From Dugong dugon (Eukaryota > Chordata > Mammalia > Sirenia > Dugongidae): a stretch of 64,000 nucleotides of DNA. The notes beneath the pieces are model-generated. The model was not told the DNA's origin. It saw only the letters and a program-made list of their open reading frames with translations, and did not search any database. A program made the position numbers and the translations under genes. Positions 1-10,504 of this stretch are shown piece after piece; within the stretch, counting starts at the first letter, position 1; the number at the start of each line of letters is the position of its first letter. The DNA lies in NCBI GenBank assembly GCA_030035585.1, contig CM057468.1, positions 55,300,145 to 55,364,144 of the forward strand, written 5' to 3'.

Positions 1-239
1 ACATGTACTTCCAGTAAAACCTCCCAAAATATAAACAGTCTCGACTTCACCTTACTTGTCCTTATTCAGTGTCCCCACTGTGAATTTATCCTTCTCTGTT
101 TTGTACTGGAGGCTTGTCTGCTATTTGTTTCCTCAGCTTCTCAGGGCTTTTGCTGTTTGTTCTGAGACTTAATAATTGTGTTTAATAGTAATAATATAAT
201 AACAAAGTATATAATCATATGTAATATATATAACTACAA
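1..239. other. Unassigned AT-rich DNA
   Basis: No gene or recognisable repeat is visible. The sequence is AT-rich, with short ATA/TAA-rich stretches near 175-240. Confidence 0.4.
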
Positions 240-425
240 TATACAGATGTTAAACTGCTTTACAGTTTTAAAAGTGCCTTCTTACATTACTTTATTTGAT
301 GTGGGTAGGGCAGCTCTTATCACTTTTATTGTAAAGATGTAAAAATGGAGGCATATATTGACTAAACAACCTGCCCAGGGTCACACAGTTATTAGATGTT
401 AGCTGAGGAGTTAGGACTGAGGCAT
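240..425 (-). repeat. MIR SINE, antisense, diverged
   Basis: The order of landmarks is that of a reversed MIR: a region resembling the end with a minimum at the tail, then a counterpart of the 'fully open pyrimidine' core, then CCCAGGGTCACACAGTTATTAG at about 374-395, which corresponds to the MIR core phrase about splice-like 'AAGGTCACACAGCTA'. Divergence is high, as expected of this old pan-mammalian family. The short reading frame that overlaps it is not a gene. Confidence 0.65.
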
Positions 426-849
426 GGCAAAGCTTTGACAAGTGCTGGGGCAAACCCTGCTGCTCTTTCTTATGCTCTTTGCTATTCTTTTCTTTATGAT
501 AGATTTTTACAAAAGATCTTATATTTTATATCAAAATATAAAATAAGTGTTCTATGGAGTAGGATAAATGCTATGAGCCTTTGATCACATCAGAGACTTA
601 ACCAGTGTGGCATTTCCATGTTCTTCAACACTAACTGTATTCATAATAGAGTAACTTGACAATTATGGAACTATTAGAATATAACTCTGTAAAGCTTGTT
701 GGTGTTTATTTTTTGACTACGTCACTTATGGCCTCAACAGAGACGTTAAATGAGAGAAGTAATAATTATTTCATTAACTGCAGCTGCTGAAGTTGAGTCA
801 CCCACAATTTCAGAGAGAAGTACTCCTCCACTACATAAAAGCTTACAGA
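426..849. other. Unassigned single-copy DNA
   Basis: No gene or identifiable repeat is visible here. Confidence 0.35.
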
Positions 850-965
850 AATTCACTCTAGATCTATTCAATAATATTTTTGTAAGTGTTCACTATGTAC
901 CAGCCGACAAGCTTATATGTGGAGACACAGTAGGGAGTCAAAGAGATAGGGCTCTCTGGGAGCAG
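850..965 (+). repeat. Fragment of ancient mammalian repeat (first block)
   Basis: The phrase TATTCAATAATATTTTTGTA followed by GTGTTCACTATGTACCAG matches the opening block of the ancient mammalian repeat seen better at 10505 and 44945 (a Tattcaacaaatatttatt-like start followed by 'ctatgtgccagg'). Only the first block is present, so the assignment is tentative. Confidence 0.4.
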
Positions 966-1045
966 ATAGTCTGGCAATAGAGAAATGAGCCTTATGTGTG
1001 TGATTAAGTGATGGTATGTAGTGTTAATGATTTTGTTCCTCTAAG

Positions 1046-1278
1046 AAAGTATGGCTCATGTGACAGTAGTTCAAGGTGGATACAGCAGAATATTCTTAGC
1101 CCTAATAAATAATCCAGAGAGTCTTCCAAACCTTGCTAGTCAAAACAACATGTATCTTTTAAGTATTCTTCAAAAGAGAATATATGCCATTTCCTATTAT
1201 CAGGAAAAGGACTACAGATATATGAAAGAGGATATGAATAGACTGTTGGATGTTACACCTCCTGAACTGGTCTTTTAA
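1046..1278 (+). other. Candidate coding exon or processed-pseudogene fragment, unknown product
   Basis: From the ATG at 1051 the frame stays open for 75 codons and ends with TAA at 1276-1278. Just upstream is a modest splice-acceptor-like signal (TTTTGTTCCTCTAAG, ending at 1045). The protein has ordinary, non-repetitive composition, with a helix-like middle (SILQKRIYAISYYQEKDYRY) and the ending LLDVTPPELVF. It does not look like any LINE, ERV or SINE translation that I know. No convincing donor follows (only a weak GT after CTG near 1270), so if real it would be a last exon, or a retrocopy piece. I do not recognise the product. About 3 percent of random frames would stay open this long, and fewer in AT-rich DNA, so chance is not excluded. 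Confidence 0.3.
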
Positions 1279-1584
1279 TTTGCTTACCTTTTCTTATATC
1301 TCTTTTTGTCTTTTTGCTCTACTCTCTGAAAAGATTTCTTTGATTTTTTTTTATCCTCCAACCAACACCTTTTATCGACTTTTCTATTTCTGTCATAAGT
1401 TTAACACCCAGCAATTTTTCTTTTCCTTTTATATTTAAGCAATCTGTTTTTGTTTTGAGGATCTATCTCTGCATGTATAAACGATATCAATGTTTTCTTA
1501 TCCTTGCATGGTCTGTTTCTTCCAAGTTGTTTTTTTCCCTCTATTGGATTACCTATATCATTACATTCCACTAAAGAATTCTAG
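1279..1584. other. Pyrimidine-rich unassigned DNA
   Basis: This T/C-rich stretch lies between the candidate exon and the provirus. I see no repeat family or gene in it. Confidence 0.35.
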
Positions 1585-2020
1585 TGATGATTAATGTTAT
1601 ATGTCAGCTTGGCTAGGCCATTGTGCCTAGTATTGTGTAATTGCCCTCCATTTTGTGATCTGATGTGATTATCCTCCATTTTGTGGTATTGTGTAGTTAT
1701 GTGTTGTAAGTCCTAAACCCCTGTATGTTAATGAGGCAGGATTAATGTGGGATGTATCTTGAGTCATGCCCTCAAGTCACCAACTTACTCAAGTGAGGGG
1801 AATTTCCTTGAGAATGTGGCCTGCATCCAATATATATGTGTGCTCTGGCAAAGTTCTGTCTTGCTCTTGCTCTGGATCCTACATCCAGCTCATCATCATC
1901 TGACCTTCAGTTTGTGGGACTTGAGCCAGCAGCTTGCCATCTGACTTGCTGATTCTGGGATTCATCAGCTTCTGCAGCCTTGAGAACCAGTAGCCTGTTG
2001 TCTGACCTCCTGATTTGGTA
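1585..2020 (+). repeat. 5' LTR of the ERV-L provirus
   Basis: It starts TGATGATTAATGTTATATGT and matches the 3' copy through the blocks 'ggctaggc', 'attttgtg', 'gttaatgaggcaggatta', 'ttgagtcat', 'aatttccttgag' and 'gctctggcaaag'. CCTCCATTTTGTG occurs twice here (near 1646 and 1674). An AP-1 type site, TGAGTCA, lies at about 1760. TATATAT near 1832 lies at the expected distance upstream of a promoter start. The last 60-80 bp do not align well with the 3' LTR. The 3' edge is approximate: the interior seems to begin around TTGGTAATGAGAGTGG (2014-2030), the position where ERV-L primer sites occur. Confidence 0.8.
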
Positions 2021-2029
2021 ATGAGAGTG

Positions 2030-3700
2030 GTTCTAGAGAAAAAAAAAATTGTAAGAATGTGTTTTCTAAATTAGTTATCAAGTTTGGCTAGTCTTAAAAG
2101 TGCTGATGGCTCTGCCTCCAGTAGTAAAGAAGGTACTGCTAATCCATGGCATGAGGTGGCAATAGAAATAAGTAAAATATCACTACCAATTGATCAAATA
2201 TTTGTGAGAAACAAGGCCCCAGGTGATTGCATATTGGATACTTTTCTACAATTTCATCAGAATGAGAAGTATAAGGAAGCTGGCTGATTGTCCTACTTTC
2301 GTGAGACAAAGTGGTAAAAGAAAGAGATGGACTCAGGGCTTCAGTAACAGCTCAAGTGCTACATAAAAGACCTGAAAGTAGCGAATTGTGCCCTGAATGA
2401 AAGTCTTATTTCTTGTAGCAACAGATCTGATATTGCCAAAAATTAAACCCAGAATCTTATCGTAAGAGTGACTGAATTATAACACCAGTTGAATTCCCAA
2501 CATCGAATGGTGTCTGAAGTTAAAGTAAGGACATTGATTGGGAAGAATGGAATCCTGAACCTTGGGGTGGGGATATATGGGCAGATAATCAGAAAGCTGG
2601 GAAAACTGAACCCCTAAATTTTGCTGAATCATTCCTGCCAATTGCACCACTACTCCTATCTGAAGAGATTGCTCCATTTTTGTCTGCTAAACTATCATCC
2701 CCAGGAAAACCATTATCCTTTCCCCCTCATTTGAAGACACTGACCCAGCTGTGCCTGAAGCTGAGATATTGCCTGGGGTGGCACCTGGGACAATGTCTGG
2801 AGCATTACCTGAGGTAGACACCTTACAAGACATTGTTGAATGTGCCCAGGACACACCTCCACAACCCATTTTTCTTCTAGACCTATAACTAGACGTAAGT
2901 TCCAGTGAGTCCCAAAAGGTGAAGTACAGGAGGAGGAGTGTCCAGGAGGAGGTATGCTACACTCCAAAAGAACTGATTGACTTTTCTAATATATACAAAT
3001 AGAAACCTGGGGAATATGTGTGTGAATGGCCATTAAGGGTGTGAGATAATGGTACAAGGAACATAAGGTTAGATTAGTCTAAGTTTATTGATATGGGTTC
3101 AGTAAGCACAGATCCTTCTTTCAGTGTTTCAGCTCAAGAGGTAAGAAAAGGATCTAATAGTTTATTTGGTTGGTTCTCAAGCATGGATGTTGAAGTACCA
3201 AACTTGCCTTGGTATACTGTAGAAGAACGTATCCAAAGGCTCAGGGAAATTGTCATGTTAGAGTGGATGTATCAGAATGGACCCACAGACCCAGCAGTTG
3301 AGTGCCCAGAGGACACACCTTTTACCACAATGGTAAGGAACAAATTTGTGAAGGGAGCCCCAAGAGCCTTGGAGACTGATGTGAGTGCTATATAGTGTAA
3401 GTCAGATTTGACAGTGGGAACCTCCCTAAGTGAATTAAGACACCTAACTACAGTCGGATTGGGATTGAACCTCGTGGTGGTAGGGACAAAGTGGCAATAT
3501 TTAATCCCCAAAGAAAAGGTGGGCATGGTTACCATAATGGACAACAGAGTTCAGACACTAATCAGAATTGTATGACTCATATACACTTATGGTGTTGGCT
3601 ACTTAGTGATGGTGTCCCTAGGAGTGAAATAGATGGGAAATCTATTAAATAATTACTTGATATGTACAGTACAAGATTTCTAGATCAAGTGAATGACAGT
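2030..3700 (+). pseudogene. ERV-L gag remnant
   Basis: The region lies between the 5' LTR and protease, where gag is expected. Open pieces at 2084-2287 and 3093-3395 give charged, proline- and tryptophan-containing peptides (for example LPWYTVEERIQRLREIV) in keeping with a capsid-type protein. Gag would form the particle core, with capsid and nucleocapsid parts. The frame is broken repeatedly, no full gag can be read, and no zinc-knuckle array is visible. The assignment rests on position and general resemblance. Confidence 0.55.
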
Positions 3701-3785
3701 TTAACTTGACTCACCAGAATAGAAAGTTACAGCCCCTCAATCAATTCTGAGACTTCAGCCAGTTTACAGCCCCACAACCCCTTGA

Positions 3786-4130
3786 ATGAAGAGGAGGCTG
3801 AGTGCCCTTGAGGAGGACCTCACTGCACTGCCAAAAATGTATACTGTGAATCTTTCTCCGAGCCTTTCTCAAAGGGATCTAGGGCCTTTTATGAGAGTGG
3901 CTGTTCATAGGGGAGAAGGAAATAATCAGAATTTTGGGGGGTTGTTGAACATTGGCTCTGAACTTACACTAATTCTGGAAGACCCAAAACATCACTGTGG
4001 CCCACCATTCAGAGTGGGGTCATATGGAGGTCAGGTTATTAAGGGAGTCTTAGCTCAGGTCCGTCTCACAGTGGGTCAAATGGGTCCCTGAATCTATCCT
4101 GTAGTGATTTCCCTAGTTCCAGAATGCACA
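3786..4130 (+). pseudogene. ERV-L protease remnant
   Basis: The frame 3786-4091 contains a retroviral aspartic-protease-like segment (LLNIGSELTLI, then a glycine-rich stretch). The active-site triplet, normally Asp-Ser/Thr-Gly, reads Asn-Ile-Gly, so the catalytic aspartate is lost. A stop at 4089-4091 separates it from the rest of pol, although recognisable pol sequence continues directly. The enzyme would have cleaved the Gag and Pol polyproteins. Confidence 0.75.
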
Positions 4131-5400
4131 GTTGGAATAGATATATTCAGCAACTGGCCGAACCTCAATAATGGATCCCTGACATGTGGAGTAAGGGCTA
4201 TTATGATAGGAAAAGTTAAGAGGAAGACATTAGAACTGCTTCTACCTACGAAAATAGTAAACTGAAAGCAATACTGTATTCCTGGAGGAATTGTAGAGAT
4301 TACTGTCACCACTGAGGGCTTGAAGGATGCAGTGGTGGTTATTCCCACCACATCCCCATTCAGCTTGCCTGTTTGGCCTGTGCAAAAAACAGACGGATCT
4401 TGGAGAACAACAGTGAATTATTGAAAACTTAACCATGTGGGGACTTCAGTTGCAGCTACTGTTCCAGATGTAGTTTCACTACTTGAACAAATTAGTGCAT
4501 CTCCTGGTACGTGTTATGCAGCTATTGTTCTGGCTAATGCCTTTTTCTCCATACCTGTTTCAAAGGACCGTAAGAAGCAGTTTGCCTTTAGTGGGCAAGG
4601 TCAGCAATACACTTTCAGTTGCTTATCTGAAGTCTACATCAACTCTCTAGCCCTATCTCGTAATTTAGTCCACAGGGAACTTGATTGCCTTTCCTTTTGA
4701 AAAGACATCACACTGGTCCATTACATTGATGACGTTATGCTGATTGAACCTAGTAAGGAAGAAATGTCAATGACTTTGGACTTATTGGTAAAACATTTGC
4801 ATGCTAGAAATTTTGTTGGGAAATTAACCCAACAAAAATTCAGGCACCTTCCACCTTAGTGAAATTTCTAGGGGTCCAGCGGTGTGGGGCATGTCAAGAT
4901 ATTCCTTCTAAAGTGAAGGATAAGTTATTGTAACTAAAAAGGAGGAACAATACCTGGTGAACCTCTTTGGATTTTGGATCCAACATAGCCCTCATTTGGG
5001 TGTGCCACTCTGGCCTATTTATCAAATGAATCAAAAAGCTGCTAGTTTTGAGTGTGGTCCTAAGCAACAGAAGGCTCTGCGATGGGTTCGGGCTGCTATG
5101 CAAGTTGCTCTTCCACTTGGGCTATATGATCCAGCTGATCCAATGGTGCTTGAAGTGTCAGTAGCAGATAGAGATGCTTTTTGGAGACTTTGGCAGGCCC
5201 CTATTGGTGAATCTCCGGGCAGACCATTAGAATTTTGGAGTAAAGCTCTGCCATCCTTTGTAGTTAAGTGACTCTCCTTTTGACAAACAGCTTTTGGCTT
5301 GTTACTGATCCTTAGTAGGGAGCAAACACCTAACCATTGGCCACTAAGTCACCATGCAGCCTGAGCTGCCCATCATGAACTGGGTGTTGCCTGACCCACG
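4131..5400 (+). pseudogene. ERV-L reverse transcriptase remnant
   Basis: RT homology runs through several open pieces (about 4131-4430, 4437-4700, 4701-4950, 4957-5271). Palm motifs are visible: the block around 4516-4560 (LANAFFSIPV), where the first catalytic aspartate position reads valine, and an intact YIDD at 4722-4733. A TGA at 4698-4700 lies in frame just before YIDD, and frameshifts follow near 4800 and 4930. The segment 4957-5271 (FGFWIQHSPHLGV and onward) is the thumb and connection region. The product would copy RNA into DNA, but it is inactive on at least two counts. Confidence 0.85.
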
Positions 5401-5497
5401 TAGTCATAAGGGCGGATGTGCACAGCCGCACTCCATCATTAAATGGAAGTGATATATTTGAGATCGGGCCCGAGCAGGACCCGAAGGCACAAGTAAG

Positions 5498-6030
5498 TTG
5501 CATGAGGAAGTGGCCCAAATGCCCATGATCTCCACTCCTGTCACATTACCTTCTATCTCCCAGTCTGCATCTATGGCCTCATGGGGAGTTCCTTATGATC
5601 AGTTGACTGAGGAAGAGAAAACTCGTGCCTGGTTTACAGATGGTTCTGCACGATATGCAGGTGCCACTCGAAAGCGGACCACGGTAGCACTACAGCCCCT
5701 TTATGGGACCTCCCTGAAGGACAGTGGTGAAGGGAAATCCTCTCAATGGGCAGAACATCGAGCAGTGCACCTGGTTGTTCACTTTGCTTGGAAGGAGAAA
5801 TGGCCAGATGTGCGTTTATATACTGATTCATGGGCTGTGGCCAATGGTTTGGCTGGATGGTCAGGGACTTGGAAGGAACATGATTGGAAAATTGGAGACA
5901 AGGATTTATGGGGTAAAGTGGATAGACCTCTGTGAATGGGCCAAAGAAGTGAAGATATTTGTGTCTCATGTGAATGCTTACCAAAGGGTGACCTCAGCAG
6001 AGGATGATTTTAACAATCAAGTGGATAAGA
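5498..6030 (+). pseudogene. ERV-L RNase H remnant
   Basis: The open frame 5498-5935 has the RNase H landmarks FTDGSA (about 5635-5652), a conserved WAE-type block (SSQWAEHRAVHL) near 5737-5772, and TDSWAV (about 5821-5838). It sits directly after the RT connection region, as in retroviral pol. The frame shifts after about 5900, and the continuation is found in the frame 5724-6146. This domain would degrade the RNA strand of RNA-DNA hybrids. Confidence 0.85.
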
Positions 6031-6800
6031 TGACGTGTTCTGTGGACACCAGTCATCCTCTTTTCCCAGCTACTCCTGTCATTGCTCAATGGGCTCATGA
6101 ACAAAGTGGCCATGCTGGCAGGGATGGAGGTTATTCACGAGCTTAGCAGCACCCACTTGCACTCACAAAGGCCAACATGGCTACAGCCACTTCTGAGTGC
6201 TCAATCTTCCAGCAGCAGAGAGTCTGATATGGCACCGTCCCTCAAGGTGATCAGCCAGCAACCTGGTGGCAGATTGATTATGATGGACCACTGCCATCAT
6301 GGAAAGGGCAGCATTTTGTTCTCACTGGGATAATCACTTACTTAGATACAGATTTGCCTTTCCTGCACACAATACTTCTTCCCAAACTACTATCCATGGA
6401 CTCATAGAATGCCTTACTCACAATCATGGTATCCCATACTGCATTGCCTTGGATCAAGGGACTCACTTTACAGTAAATGAAGTGCAGCAATGCTCCCATG
6501 CTCATGGAATTCACTGGTCTTACCATGTTCTCCATTATCCTGAAGCAGCTGGCTTGATAGAACAACGGAATGGCCTTTTAAAGACAATTTTGGCACCAGC
6601 TAGGTGAAAATACCTTGCAGGGTTGGGGCATTATTCTCCTTGAAGCTGTATATCCTCCAAACCAGCATCCAATATATGATGCTCTCTCTCCCATAGCCAG
6701 GATTCACGGGTCCAAGAATCAAGGAGTAGAAATGGGAGTGGCACCACTCACTATTACCTCTAGTGACCCATTCACAAAATTTTTCCTTCCTGTCCCTGTG
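6031..6800 (+). pseudogene. ERV-L integrase remnant
   Basis: An N-terminal HHCC-type zinc segment begins at about 6085-6135 (HEQSGHAGRDGG). The catalytic core spans about 6260-6605. The D,D,E positions are recognisable: an Asp in QIDYDG near 6270-6290, an Asp in LDQGTHF near 6448-6470, and a Glu in AGLIEQRNG near 6548-6575. Stops and frameshifts break it at about 6144, 6330 and 6605. The downstream open piece 6615-6809 is the C-terminal region. The enzyme would insert viral DNA into the genome. Confidence 0.82.
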
Positions 6801-6805
6801 ACCCT

Positions 6806-7240
6806 ATGATCTTCAGGTCTAAAGGACTTAGCTCTAAAGGGAAAAATGCTCCCACCTGGAGACACATCACTGATTCCACTGAACTCGAAGTTAACAATGC
6901 CACCTGGCCACTTTGGTTTCCTCATGCCTCTGGATCAATAGGCAAAGACGGGAGTTACCATATTGGCTGGTGTGATAATCCTGATTACCAAGAGAAATCA
7001 GATTGGTATTACGTAATGGAGGTAAAGAAGAGTATGTGTGGAATACAGAAGATCCCTTAGGGCATCTCTTATTATTACCATTTCCTGTGACTGAAGTCAA
7101 TGGAAAACTACAGCAACCCAATTCCAACATGACTTCTAATGGTCCAGACCCTTCAGGAATGAAGATTTGGGTCACCCCACCAGGCAAAGAACCAAGACAA
7201 GCTGAGGTGCTTGCTGAGGGTAAAGAGAATACAGAATGAC
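6806..7240 (+). pseudogene. ERV-L dUTPase-like domain remnant
   Basis: The frames 6806-7060 and 7003-7239 follow the integrase and read as a trimeric-dUTPase-like beta-rich domain, with a DNPDYQ-type block near 6975-6992 and a later GDPLG-like region read as EDPLGHLLLLPFPV (about 7050-7090). In ERV-L the dUTPase lies exactly here, at the 3' end of pol, and would keep dUTP out of viral DNA. One frameshift near 7040 breaks it. No env frame follows before the 3' LTR. Confidence 0.75.
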
Positions 7241-7299
7241 TGGTGGAAGAAGGTAGTTCTAAATACCAGTTATGACCATATGACCAGTTGCAGAAATGA

Positions 7300-7554
7300 T
7301 GACTGTAATTGTTAAGAGTATTTCTTCATTGTTTTATTATATGTGTATATGTGCATATATATGTGTATGTGTATATACAGATATCAAATATTTTTACTTT
7401 CTTCCCTCTCTTATATAAAATTTAAAATGTAAATAGGGCTAATGTACACGTGGTAGTCATATCAAGTTAGGCCCAAGTATGACCTTATAATTGTCTTTAT
7501 TTAGAAATTATGTATGGTATAAGGAGATGTGTACAGGTACCAGGCTGACAAGGG
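7300..7554. other. ERV-L 3' interior / pre-LTR segment with ATGTGTAT-rich tract
   Basis: This is noncoding sequence between the dUTPase remnant and the 3' LTR. It includes an alternating purine-pyrimidine tract (ATGTGTATATGTGCATATAT near 7340-7380). No env homology is visible. Confidence 0.5.
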
Positions 7555-8065
7555 TGATGGTTAATATTATGTGTCAACTTGTCTAGGCAATTATTCCCAA
7601 TATTGTGTAATTGTCCTCCATTTTGTGGCATTGTGTAATTATGTGTGGTAAATCCTAAACTTTCATATGTTAACGAGGCAGGATTAGTATGGGGTGTATC
7701 TTGAGTCATACCATTACTATAAAGCATGACTTAAGTCACAGCCTTACTCAAGTCACACTCGTATTCAAGTCATGCCCTTACTCAAGTTAGCAAGTTATTC
7801 AAGAAAAGGAAGTTTCCTTGAGTGTGTGGCCCGCATCCAGTATATATAAATGTTTTGGCAAAGCTCTGTCTTGCTCTTGCTCTGAATCCTGCATCTGGAT
7901 CATCGTCATCTGACCTCCAGTTCTTGGGACTGGAACCAGCAGCCTGCGTCTTGACTTCACAATTCTGGGATTTGCCAGCTTTCACCAGTACATAAGTGAG
8001 AAGGTATGTATATAAACATATACACTTCACTGATTTTGCTTCTCTAGAGAACTCAGCCTAAGACA
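7555..8065 (+). repeat. 3' LTR of the ERV-L provirus, with expanded internal repeat
   Basis: It starts TGATGGTTAATATTATGTGT and ends ...CTCAGCCTAAGACA. It aligns with the 5' LTR but is about 70 bp longer in the middle, because a unit of about 19 bp containing 'ACTCAAGTCA' is repeated about five times (7722-7803) where the 5' LTR has about two. TATATATAAATG near 7840 is a TATA-like element. No clear AATAAA is seen. Confidence 0.85.
7698..7803 (+). repeat. Short tandem array of a ~19-bp CAAGTCA unit inside the 3' LTR
   Basis: Successive units contain TTGAGTCA, GACTTAAGTCA, TACTCAAGTCA, TATTCAAGTCA and TACTCAAGTTA, spaced 16-22 bp. The first unit carries a TGAGTCA (AP-1 type) core. This is the likely U3 enhancer region. 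Confidence 0.7.
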
Positions 8066-9724
8066 CTTCTCTTCTCTCAAATGTCATTTAAACCTTGGCA
8101 GAGTGCTCATGGATGAGAGTGGGAGACGAAGAAGCTGATTAGAAACTCTGAAAACCTGGCTGTGTCTCATTGATTTAAGTTACCCTGTAGATTTACCTGA
8201 GTGAATAATTTCTGAGGAACCCTCGGGATCAACATCTTTCCTATTTTGATGGTGAGATCACCCAGGAGTCTGAATTCCAGAGTCTGACAACCAACTAAGA
8301 AAAAGTGCTTGTTTTGTTTATTTTTCATCCTGGGCCAGAGACTAAACCTTAAACTGTTGGAAATTGAGAAGGACAATTTCCCCAAGGTATGATGTTGGAG
8401 GGGGATCCAACTTCTCAGTGTTCATGCTAGTCTCTTGATTTTCCTCCTACTTTCCCTCAGTGTTGCTGTTCCTATGCTTCTTGAGATATAAGTTCTGTTG
8501 GTTCTTGGTTTTCCTCACCGCCAACTTGACTTTGAGCCTCCTTGGGTGTGCTGAGCCAGTTAGCCTATAGCTTTCCCTCTGGGAGAACACAGGCCTCTCC
8601 TGGTGAGAGAGTGTGAAGAACTGGATTTTAGTTCCCTCTGGCCCTCATCATAGCCTCAGTTACATGCAGTGGCCATGGTCTCCATGGGACCATCTGATAT
8701 TCACCTCCTACTTGTGACTTTTTGCCTTTTTACTAAATTTCTTTGCAATACCTTTAATTGTTTTTCCACCCTGGAGGTAGCTAAATTATATATATTTATT
8801 TAATCTGACATCATAACCCTGGAAGGATACTTAGGAATTTTAAAAATTCAGATAATGTAATGTTCTGCTATACTTATCATGACATATATTCAGAGATTTG
8901 TATTCTACCTCTGTGGCTAAATTGAATTATCTAGTCAGAATTCTTAAGACAGATCATGTAGCAACTGAAATCAGAATGTTGCTAACATAAGCAAACTCGA
9001 AGCACATACCATTTGCAAAGCAAATTCAAAACCACAAGCTTGGCTTGAATAGGGTAATATTAAAGCTTAGATGGCAGCTAGGATAAGATTGATATTTAAA
9101 ATTAAGTAAGGAATTGTACATTTGCACATAAACATATTACTCAGCATATCTTGCATGGCTCAGTAACTGCAGAACACTATTCATCTCACTTAGTGACCTC
9201 CCATTCAAAGGTGAAAGCAGAGATTTCTTTATTCTCAGTGATGGAAGCCAGAAGCTATTTACTCTTACACTAAGAGTTTCCACACTCTAGCTTTTCTAAT
9301 GGGTTGGAAATTAATAAAATCACAAGGGACCTACTGCTTTCTTTCTTTTTGCCACAGAGGTATGGTCAGGAATGCACAATGTGTGTCTATCTTTATCAGA
9401 ATCTAAGAATATATTTTAGGCAAAAAATCCATATAAGACATTTCTTTTCTCTCTTTTATTCTGTGGGTTAGAGAATGCTTCAGTGACCACTCCTCTACCA
9501 CAGCCTATCAGTGACATTACCTTTGTCCACTTCTACAGTGGCCAACTTCATCGCATAGGTATAAATGAAGCTGAGGTCCTGCTAGGGGACCCCACCCAAG
9601 AACTGTGGTCTTCTCCTCAATAAAAGCTTGTCCAACTGTGTTCCATGACCCCTACTCACCCTTTTCTTTGCACAGTAATATCCCCAGTCAAATAAAATTT
9701 TCTAAAGCATGACTTTGATTTGTA
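8066..9724. other. Single-copy DNA, nothing identified
   Basis: No gene and no repeat I can name. A stretch near 9590-9720 with CTCAATAAAAGCTTG and CAAATAAAATTTT has LTR- or 3' UTR-like polyadenylation motifs, but there is no supporting structure. Confidence 0.35.
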
Positions 9725-10245
9725 TTATTTTCTCCTTTAAGCCTTCTCAAGTTCCTCATCATCAGTCCATAAAGGTCTATACTCATTAGCCTGGCTTTTA
9801 AAGCTCCAAATATGCTCTCAATATAACTTTTCCACTTAAAGTTTATATTTTCAAACAAGTTGAATGACTTGGTATTTCTCTAAAAATGTTGTAAAATTCC
9901 GTGATTCTCTACATTTGTATTTACCTATCTCTCCATTTGGAAATTCTTGCTTCCCCTCTTCGATCTGTAACCATTAAATTTTAATTTATCAATTAAATCA
10001 CAGCTCAAGGTCCACTTCCTCAATTAATCTAGACTTATGACTTTAATTATATAATACATTTACAATGCCTAATTTAACCTTATTTGATATATATTTTTCT
10101 TATTTCCCTTACTCAATTTCAGTCATGTTAGGGCAAATGTATTTGCTTTCTTCCTTTTCTTTTTTTTTTTCAATTCTCTCCAGTTTTGAACCAGGAACCT
10201 AGCAAATAGTAGATACTGAATAATTCTTTCCTGAATGAGTAACAC
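9725..10245 (+). repeat. L2 LINE 3' fragment
   Basis: The order of phrases is that of the L2 3' end: 'cagctcaaggtccacttcctc' (10001-10021 region), a T-rich central part, and the tail 'cctagcaaatagtagatactgaataattct...gaatgag', matching the L2 ending of type 'ctggcacatagtaggcgctcaataaatg'. It is strongly diverged. Confidence 0.6.
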
Positions 10246-10504
10246 ACTGAGGCTTTTGAACATTTTTTGCAGTTAGATTTGTAATCACTTCTGTTTGATA
10301 GGGAGAAGACATTTATTTTACAAGGGAGATTTTGTTGCTTTTGCAATTAAACTTTTTTGGAGGACATGTACATTACTTCTTCATGAGCATTAGATCTGTT
10401 ATGAATTGGTTGGTCTTTCTTTGTGCCCCAGTATTAGTCAATTTTTAAAAGTATTCCACGTGTGTTTGAAAACAGTGTGTAATCTCACTCTTTGTTAAGA
10501 AAAA
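10246..10504. other. Unassigned DNA
   Basis: No recognisable feature. Confidence 0.3.

Larger units (their letters stand above)
1585..8065 (+). mobile_element. ERV-L (class III) endogenous retrovirus, full-structure, degenerate
   Basis: Two related LTR copies (about 1585-2020 and 7555-8065) flank a 5.5-kb interior in the same orientation. The interior carries, in order, gag-like sequence, an aspartic protease, a reverse transcriptase with YIDD, RNase H, integrase and a dUTPase-like domain at the 3' end of pol. A dUTPase after integrase and the absence of env are hallmarks of the ERV-L family. All frames are broken by stops and indels, so this is a fossil. The expected 5-bp target duplication is not evident: the 5' flank reads TCTAG and the 3' flank CTTCT. 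This may reflect decay or a misplaced 5' edge, because the 3' end of the 5' LTR is poorly matched to its partner. The two LTRs are clearly diverged from each other, which indicates an old insertion. Confidence 0.88.

Noticed and set aside
5634..5984. Minus-strand 116-codon frame in the provirus
   Set aside because: It is the complement of RNase H sequence; the plus-strand reading has the domain motifs.
7301..7554. Possible env remnant after the dUTPase domain
   Set aside because: No env-like frame, signal peptide or transmembrane segment is visible, and ERV-L lacks env.
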